Assembly: GCA_965203615.1 (NCBI GenBank)
Contig: OZ241900.1
Span: 2,108,001-2,172,000 of the forward strand
Source of the DNA: VXNE01 sp965203615
Lineage (GTDB): Bacteria > Pseudomonadota > Gammaproteobacteria > Pseudomonadales > Azotimanducaceae
Length of the DNA stretch: 64,000 nucleotides
Direction of reading: 5' to 3'
Made by a program: the position numbers and the translations under genes. This document shows, one piece after another, positions 58,763-64,000 of the stretch. How positions within the stretch are numbered: the stretch's first letter is position 1; each line of letters starts with the position of its first letter. Under the pieces are notes generated by a model. It ran no database searches, was not told where the DNA came from, and saw nothing but the letters and a program-made list of their open reading frames with translations.

Positions 58763-60124
58763 ATGCAGATCCCCGATACCATTATCTTCCAAGCACTTCC
58801 GCACATTGGGCGCATGGTGGAACAAGAGCAAACGGATTCGGCTGCACCTAACGCCACCCCAGCGGGTCAGCCAACTACGGGATCCGCAACATCGACACCA
58901 GACGCGACGATGTCAGATGTCGAGGGGCACTGTCCATACCGTCGGACCACCGACCTGTTACAGCGCCTTGCTCCCAACAAGATGCGCATTGGCTTCTTCA
59001 TTGGCGCCGGTTGTTCATTGTCCATTCCAGGCGCTGACGGAGAGCCGCTGATCCCTGGCATTAGCGGCCTCACCGAGCAGGTCAAGGACCACTTGGACAA
59101 CGACGATGTACTGAGAGAGATTTCCCGGATTGCGTGGAACCGCGTCGTCGCACGTGGCATCCCCACGCCGACGATCGAAGATGTACTGAGCCACATTCGG
59201 ACTCTAAAATCTCTTTGTGGAGCGGGCGAGATCGATGGTTTTTCTGCAGACAATCTGGACAAATTGGATCGCGCAATCTGCAAGCAGGTACGGAAGATCG
59301 CCAGCAAGCCCCTCCCCGCGAGCGGTACCCCGTACCATGTGTTGGCAAGTTGGATTCAGGCTATTCCGCGAGAGAAACCGGTAGAGATTTTTACGACAAA
59401 CTACGATTTGTCACTCGAAGAAGCACTAGAAGAGCAACTCGTTCCATACTTCGACGGATTTGTCGGGTCCGACAGCGCGTTCCTAGATCTTGACTCGATG
59501 GTGGAGGATGATCTGCCACCGCGTTGGGCACGGCTTTGGAAAATTCACGGCTCAATTAACTGGTGGATGACTGCCAAGCAAAAGATCCGGCGCAGCCGGG
59601 ACATCGTCGAGGGCGAGCAACTTCTAATCTACCCGTCCCATCTCAAGTACGATCAAAGTCGGCAGATGCCATACTACGCGATGCTTGATCGGTTACGAGT
59701 ATTCCTGCGCTCCGATCAATGCGTTCTTGTCACTTGTGGGTACTCATTCAGCGACGAGCATATCAATGCCATTGTCGCTCAGGGACTTTCGGGAAACCCA
59801 AGTGCCGCATGTCTTGGCATGGTGTTTGGTGATCGCAACACCGCACCAAAAGCAACTGAGCTTGCGAAACGGCACGCCAACTTGACTCTCCTCGCCGCTG
59901 ATGGTGGGGTTGTTGGAACGATTGATCGCGTGTGGGATAACAAGCCAAAGGACGGAAACCCTGCTTATTCGATAGCTGTAGAAACGAAGATCGCGGCTGA
60001 AAGCGCACCGGCTACTGGGTCAAATTGTAGGTGGCTTCTAGGCGACTTCGAGGCGCTCGGACGTTTGCTAGCTCACCAGCTCTCCACTCGCGACATCGAG
60101 CAGCGAGGTAACGATGCGACGTGA
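58763..60124 (+). CDS. SIR2-domain NADase-like effector (SIR2-HerA system)
   Basis: 453 residues from the ATG at 58763; starts at 58814 or 58911 would remove a low-complexity Thr/Pro/Ala-rich N-terminus and are possible. The SIR2 fold shows the NAD-binding GFFIGAGCSLSIPG (78-90), the Asn-Asp pair in TTNYDLSLEEAL (211 onward) and the catalytic His in KIHGSINWW (His262). VLVTCGYSFSDEHINAIVAQGL closes the SIR2_2-type domain. In anti-phage SIR2-HerA systems this subunit depletes NAD+ or acts as a nuclease when assembled with HerA. The 3' end overlaps herA by 11 bases. Confidence 0.88.
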   Translation: MQIPDTIIFQALPHIGRMVEQEQTDSAAPNATPAGQPTTGSATSTPDATMSDVEGHCPYRRTTDLLQRLAPNKMRIGFFIGAGCSLSIPGADGEPLIPGISGLTEQVKDHLDNDDVLREISRIAWNRVVARGIPTPTIEDVLSHIRTLKSLCGAGEIDGFSADNLDKLDRAICKQVRKIASKPLPASGTPYHVLASWIQAIPREKPVEIFTTNYDLSLEEALEEQLVPYFDGFVGSDSAFLDLDSMVEDDLPPRWARLWKIHGSINWWMTAKQKIRRSRDIVEGEQLLIYPSHLKYDQSRQMPYYAMLDRLRVFLRSDQCVLVTCGYSFSDEHINAIVAQGLSGNPSAACLGMVFGDRNTAPKATELAKRHANLTLLAADGGVVGTIDRVWDNKPKDGNPAYSIAVETKIAAESAPATGSNCRWLLGDFEALGRLLAHQLSTRDIEQRGNDAT

Positions 60125-62039
60125 TCCTACCCTCATCGGCACTGTGCAGGACGTCGCTGGCACTTCAGTAAGTGTCTCCCTAGTGACCGCTACCGCTACC
60201 GGGCTGAGCTTCTACAACGGCGACTCGTATCGGATTGGCCAGATCGGAAGCTTCGTCCGAATTCCATTGGGTTATACGTCGTTGTTCGGCATAGTCTCTC
60301 AGGTGGGTGCAGGCGCTGCTCCAACGACAGATGGCGACCCATCCCCGTGGGGCAACCAATGGCTTAAGGTGCAGTTAGTTGGCGAACGGGGTCGTGCTGG
60401 AAAGTTCGAACGTGGAGTATCCCAGCATCCCACTATCAATGACGCTGTGCACATCGTCACCGAGGATGACCTCAGAGAAATCTATGGCCCCGGCGATCCC
60501 ATTGATTTCGTGACGGTCGGTCATCTTGCAAGTGCAGAGTCAATCCCCTCGCGCCTCAACGTCAACAAGCTCGTCACTCGGCATTCCGCGGTAGTCGGTA
60601 CCACAGGCGCCGGTAAGTCCACAACCGTTGCAGGTCTTCTTGCTGCTCTGACTGATCCGAGCCGCTATCCTTCTGCCCGAGTCGTCGTTCTAGATATTCA
60701 TGGAGAGTACGCCAAAGCGCTAGCGGATCGTTCGTCAGTGTTCCGAGTTTCTACGGACGCGGGCGCCGGAAGCGACGAAAAGCCGCTTAACGTACCCTTT
60801 TGGGCGCTAAGCTTCGATGAATTGGTGAAGCTATCATTCGGTGATTTGAATGACGAGGCAACAGCCACCGTTGCCGACGCGATTATGGAGCTCAAGCGGC
60901 AGTCGTTAGTAGCTCAACCGCGCGAGGGAATTATCGCTGAACAACTGACTGTAGATTCGCCCGTACCCTTCTGTATCCATAAGCTCTGGTTCGACCTACA
61001 CGAGCGTCAGCATCGCACTGTCATTCCCAAGCCTGGCGGCGCTCCAGAGGAGGTCGAGTCCGCCTACGTCGTTGATGCTTCGGGGCAGCCGGTGGAACTG
61101 GGTGATGCAATGTCGGTAACGCCACCGTTATACCGCACCGTCAAGACCACGGGACCGGCCAAGGAACGTGTACAGTGGGGAGGCGACCCAATAAACATGC
61201 GGCAACAACTGCGAGTCCTAAGCTCGAAGCTACGAGATCCGCAGTTCGCGTTCCTTTTCAACTCGGACGATTGGCGTCCCGATATCGATGGAACTGCTGC
61301 CAAGGACTTGGATTCGCTGCTTGAAGATTGGTTGGGGAGCCCAGCTCCCATCTCGATTTTGGACCTTTCGGGCGTACCCCCTGCCGTGCTGAGCGATCTC
61401 ATCGGTGCTCTGCTGCGCATCCTTTATGATGGTTTGTTTTGGGGAAGGAACTTGCCCGAGGGTGGTCGTCTACGGCCTCTCTTGGTTGTTCTGGAAGAAG
61501 CTCACGCGTACTTGGGGAGGCAACACGTCGGAACAGCATCGAATACCGTAAGGCGAATCGCCAAGGAGGGCCGCAAGTATGGTGTAGGTGTCATGGTCGT
61601 GAGCCAACGTCCATCGGAAATCGATCCCACCATTCTCTCCCAATGCGGCACCATCGTAGCGATGCGGCTGTCCAATGACATCGACCGCGGACAGGTAACC
61701 GGGGCGGCCTCTGACAATCTCCGGGGGTTGTTCGATATGCTCCCGATTCTCCGTACAGGAGAGGCAATTATTGTGGGCGAAGCAGTGAGTTTGCCCATGC
61801 GAATCCTGATTGATCCGCCGGAGAACAACCAATGGCCGGACAGCCGAGATCCAAACATCGCCGTTCGCGGGGATGCCACGAGAGGCTATGATGACGAGGG
61901 TGGATGGGCCACGCAGAGGCAGGAGGAGGACTACCGTATTATCATGCGACAATGGCGCGCTCAAACGTCCCAGTATGAACATGCCAAAAGCGTATTAGGG
62001 AATCCCGCCGACAACACCACGACAGGAGACACACATTGA
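60114..62039 (+). CDS. herA: HerA-type hexameric ATPase
   Basis: 641 residues with GAGG upstream of the ATG. A HAS-barrel N-terminus (LIGTVQDVAGTSVSVSL, GQIGSFVRIPLG) is followed by Walker A VVGTTGAGKSTTV (160-172), a long insertion, Walker B LLVVLEEAHAYLG and the sensor block VGVMVVSQRPSEIDPTILSQCGTIVAMRLSND. The C-terminus ends in QEEDYRIIMRQWRAQ. It forms a hexameric ring that assembles with SIR2 subunits. Genes are overlapping (SIR2-HerA-KTSC), so the three products are likely made in a fixed ratio. Confidence 0.92.
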   Translation: MRRDPTLIGTVQDVAGTSVSVSLVTATATGLSFYNGDSYRIGQIGSFVRIPLGYTSLFGIVSQVGAGAAPTTDGDPSPWGNQWLKVQLVGERGRAGKFERGVSQHPTINDAVHIVTEDDLREIYGPGDPIDFVTVGHLASAESIPSRLNVNKLVTRHSAVVGTTGAGKSTTVAGLLAALTDPSRYPSARVVVLDIHGEYAKALADRSSVFRVSTDAGAGSDEKPLNVPFWALSFDELVKLSFGDLNDEATATVADAIMELKRQSLVAQPREGIIAEQLTVDSPVPFCIHKLWFDLHERQHRTVIPKPGGAPEEVESAYVVDASGQPVELGDAMSVTPPLYRTVKTTGPAKERVQWGGDPINMRQQLRVLSSKLRDPQFAFLFNSDDWRPDIDGTAAKDLDSLLEDWLGSPAPISILDLSGVPPAVLSDLIGALLRILYDGLFWGRNLPEGGRLRPLLVVLEEAHAYLGRQHVGTASNTVRRIAKEGRKYGVGVMVVSQRPSEIDPTILSQCGTIVAMRLSNDIDRGQVTGAASDNLRGLFDMLPILRTGEAIIVGEAVSLPMRILIDPPENNQWPDSRDPNIAVRGDATRGYDDEGGWATQRQEEDYRIIMRQWRAQTSQYEHAKSVLGNPADNTTTGDTH

Positions 62040-62248
62040 ATTGGATTGAAACGCCTAGTTCTTCTAACATCGCACGCTACAAGTTTGACGCGGCGGCTCA
62101 AGTTCTAACCGTCGAGTTTAAGAGCGGAGGAACCTATAACTATTATGACGTCCCGCAATACGTTTTCGAGCAGATGAGGGCTGCACAGTCGAAAGGCGGG
62201 TTTCTTGCCCAAAACGTCAAAGGTATCTATAGGTATGCGCGACTATGA
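62036..62248 (+). CDS. KTSC-domain small protein coupled to herA
   Basis: 70 residues from a TTG that overlaps the herA stop; AGGAG lies seven bases upstream, a strong ribosome-binding site that decides this rare start. The whole protein is a KTSC domain: LTVEFKSGGTYNYYDVPQYVFEQMRAAQSKGGFLAQNVKG. The nominal Lys-Thr-Ser-Cys order of the family is only partly kept. KTSC domains occur in phage and nucleic-acid-related proteins, with unknown biochemistry. Tight coupling suggests an accessory, regulator or immunity role for the SIR2-HerA complex. Confidence 0.85.
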   Translation: MNWIETPSSSNIARYKFDAAAQVLTVEFKSGGTYNYYDVPQYVFEQMRAAQSKGGFLAQNVKGIYRYARL

Positions 62249-62333
62249 CCGTGCAACCCACCACGGAAGTGAGTACTCACATGCACCGTAGCCTACAACA
62301 TCTGTTCCCGCGTCTGGGATAACGTGCCCTCGC

Positions 62334-64000
62334 CTAATCACTACGCGATAGCAGCGTACCCAAATCCACCACTTGATCCGGCGACTCGGCCTCGTAATCC
62401 ATCGGATGACAGGTCAGAACAATAACCTGTGAACCCTCCGCCGCCTGTGCCAGAAGCCGTCGCATCCACTCCATGCGGGTCTCGTCGGTCTGCGTGAGTT
62501 GGTCGTCGAGCACCACGAATGTTCCCAAGGCCTCCGCGATCGCTAGTCGCAGCACGAGGGCGATCTGTTCTCGGGTTCCGACTGACAGCGTGCCGAACTC
62601 CCGCTCCGAGCCATCGAGCTCGATGCCCGTCGCATCGAGTTGGGGTCCCAGCGCCAGCTCGCCGTACCGGCCGCCGGTGAGGCCAGCGATCCGTTCGCTG
62701 ACCGGCTGCACCAAAGCGCTGCCGAGATGCGCTGCCCCAGCCTTCTCCGCCTCGCTCAAGGTTTCTTGGAGGAGTTGCCACGCCTGGTAGTCGAGTTCGA
62801 ACTCCTGCTCGCGCCGCGCCAGTGCCTGCGACGCCTCCTGCGCCTGCTCGCGCCGCTCGTCAAGATGCTGACCGCCCGTCTGCTCCAGTGCGCCCTCGGC
62901 CTTGCGTAGCTCAGCCTCGAGCTCCCGTACACTTCGACCCGCCCGGTCGGCCCCTTCCCGCATGGCATCGGGATCCGGGCCTTCCTCCAGGGGCGGCAAC
63001 GCGTCAAACGCCTCCCGTGCTGCGTCGCGGGCGGTCCGCAGAGCATCGAGATCGAGGCCCGTCGCACGCTCTCTCAGGAGTGGTGCCTCGCCCTCCAGCC
63101 GGGCCAGTTCCATCCGAGCCTCACCGAGCGCAGATTCAGCGGCGTCGTGCGCACGCTGCTGCTCGGTCTGCGTCTTCGTCAGACTCTCCAGAACGGTGCG
63201 TGCTTCCCCGACCTCGTCCTCGGCTTCCGTACGCAGCACCTTGAGTTCTGCGTTGAGGGCGGCCAGTTCGCGATCAAGCGACCCCCGCTCCTCGCCGGCA
63301 TTCTCCAATACGGCCTTCCAGTCCTCGAGTGCCGCCGCCTGCTCTGCGAACTGATCTTCCAGCTCTCTCTGTCGCGTTCGTTTGTCCTCCAGTTCCCGTA
63401 CATTGCCCTCGATCCGAGCGCCCATCCGCTCCGTCAGCGTCTGGCGTTCGTGCAGGTCTGTCTGCACCGTTTCGATCTCGCTGCCGAGTGCGGCGTCATC
63501 GAGGGGATCGTCGAAAGCCGCGACCAGCTCGTCGACCGCCTGGCCCGCCTCCAGGTTCTCCGCCAAGTCTTCCGCGCACCGGTCGCGCTCCGCCCGAGCG
63601 GTGACGAGGCGTTGTTCGATGATGTTGCGTCCCTCCGCTCGGAGCGCGGCCGCTTCCGCTTCACGGATCAGTTCATCCGCCTGCGACCGAAGCCGCGCGG
63701 CGCGCTGGTGCAGGGCCACGAGTTCGTCGAGGCTGCTGCAGCCCGTGCGGCCGAACATGGCCCCCGATGCTGTCTGCCAGCGGGCCTCTGCGGCATCCGC
63801 CTTTTCCTTCAGGTCACGGCCACCCCCACGCACGCGGAACTTCGCCACACCGGGAAGCTCGAGGGCGAGTTCCCGTGTGGCCTCCAACTCGATAGACGTG
63901 CCGACCTCAGGAGTCAGCGTCCGCACATCCCCGTCCACGTCCACTTTGGCCTCGATGGCTGCTTCCACCGTTAGCTCCGCGGTGAGCCCGACCGATAGCT
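62334..64000 (-). CDS. YhaN/SbcC-like coiled-coil ATPase, N-terminus beyond window
   Basis: At least 555 residues; the frame is open to the right edge, so the Walker A half is missing. A long coiled coil (ELIREAEAAALRAEGRN to DERREQAQEASQALARREQEFEL) leads into the C-terminal ATPase lobe. That lobe has an ABC-signature-like GTLSVGTREQIALVLRLAIAEAL, Walker B FVVLDDQLTQTDETRM and the switch His in VIVLTCHPMDY. The pattern fits SMC/Rad50-type proteins of the YhaN/SbcC kind, usually paired with a Mre11/SbcD-like nuclease that should lie beyond the window. It may belong to the island or be a repair gene at its border. Confidence 0.8.
   Translation of the reverse strand, partial: LSVGLTAELTVEAAIEAKVDVDGDVRTLTPEVGTSIELEATRELALELPGVAKFRVRGGGRDLKEKADAAEARWQTASGAMFGRTGCSSLDELVALHQRAARLRSQADELIREAEAAALRAEGRNIIEQRLVTARAERDRCAEDLAENLEAGQAVDELVAAFDDPLDDAALGSEIETVQTDLHERQTLTERMGARIEGNVRELEDKRTRQRELEDQFAEQAAALEDWKAVLENAGEERGSLDRELAALNAELKVLRTEAEDEVGEARTVLESLTKTQTEQQRAHDAAESALGEARMELARLEGEAPLLRERATGLDLDALRTARDAAREAFDALPPLEEGPDPDAMREGADRAGRSVRELEAELRKAEGALEQTGGQHLDERREQAQEASQALARREQEFELDYQAWQLLQETLSEAEKAGAAHLGSALVQPVSERIAGLTGGRYGELALGPQLDATGIELDGSEREFGTLSVGTREQIALVLRLAIAEALGTFVVLDDQLTQTDETRMEWMRRLLAQAAEGSQVIVLTCHPMDYEAESPDQVVDLGTLLSRSD

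Overview
The window is a GC-rich chromosomal segment of a gammaproteobacterium (inference). The basis is gene order: pilT/yggS-proC-yggT-metX-metW-DUF4426-rdgB-hemW, then rpoH, ftsX-ftsE-ftsY, rsmD and coaD. These neighbourhoods are familiar from Pseudomonas-like genomes. Amino-acid permease, phytanoyl-CoA dioxygenase, GH127 and esterase genes plus many degraded repeats suggest a metabolically broad environmental or host-associated lineage. I saw no rRNA, tRNA or CRISPR array.

Layout. 1-9 kb: truncated AraC-like membrane regulator, crotonase, PatB-type C-S lyase, NhaA antiporter, SSS symporter, argD-argF and convergent pilT. 9.1-15.2 kb: one tightly packed housekeeping operon (yggS to hemW). 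15.2-23.5 kb: trmB and rpoH on the minus strand, then a break filled by an IS1380-type element, rfbC, a DUF7662/PIN toxin-antitoxin pair and a polysaccharide-type ABC ATPase, then ftsX-ftsE-ftsY. The rpoH promoter overlaps a near-perfect CIRCE operator and the IS lies just upstream of it. 23.5-26.8 kb: rsmD, a large ankyrin protein and coaD. 26.8-42 kb: accessory metabolism (alpha/beta hydrolase lacking its Ser, aldo/keto reductase, zinc alcohol dehydrogenase, APC permease, VOC protein, PhyH dioxygenase, esterases, GH127 operon) with duplicated gene tails, a dispersed repeat and an ABC-ATPase pseudogene. Within it, 30-31.9 kb is a visibly AT-richer two-gene cassette: a P-loop kinase fused to a Nudix-like domain, and a Nudix hydrolase.

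42.3-64 kb is a defence island. Six leftward genes (58104 to 43256) abut or overlap by 4 nt at every junction except one 2-nt gap. They encode a 1777-residue DEAD/DELH helicase with a DUF1998/MZB-type C-terminus, a DrmD-like SNF2 helicase, a DrmMI/PglX-like adenine methyltransferase, a Septu pair (PtuA ATPase, PtuB HNH) and a further HNH nuclease. This reads as one composite system: a DISARM-like modification/helicase module in which a DruE/MrfA-like helicase stands where DrmA, DrmB and DrmC would be, with Septu effectors translationally coupled behind it. Running rightward from the shared upstream region is a SIR2-HerA pair with a third KTSC gene coupled to it. A YhaN/SbcC-like ATPase runs off the right edge. 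The composite operon and the kinase-Nudix cassette are the best candidates for undescribed biology.
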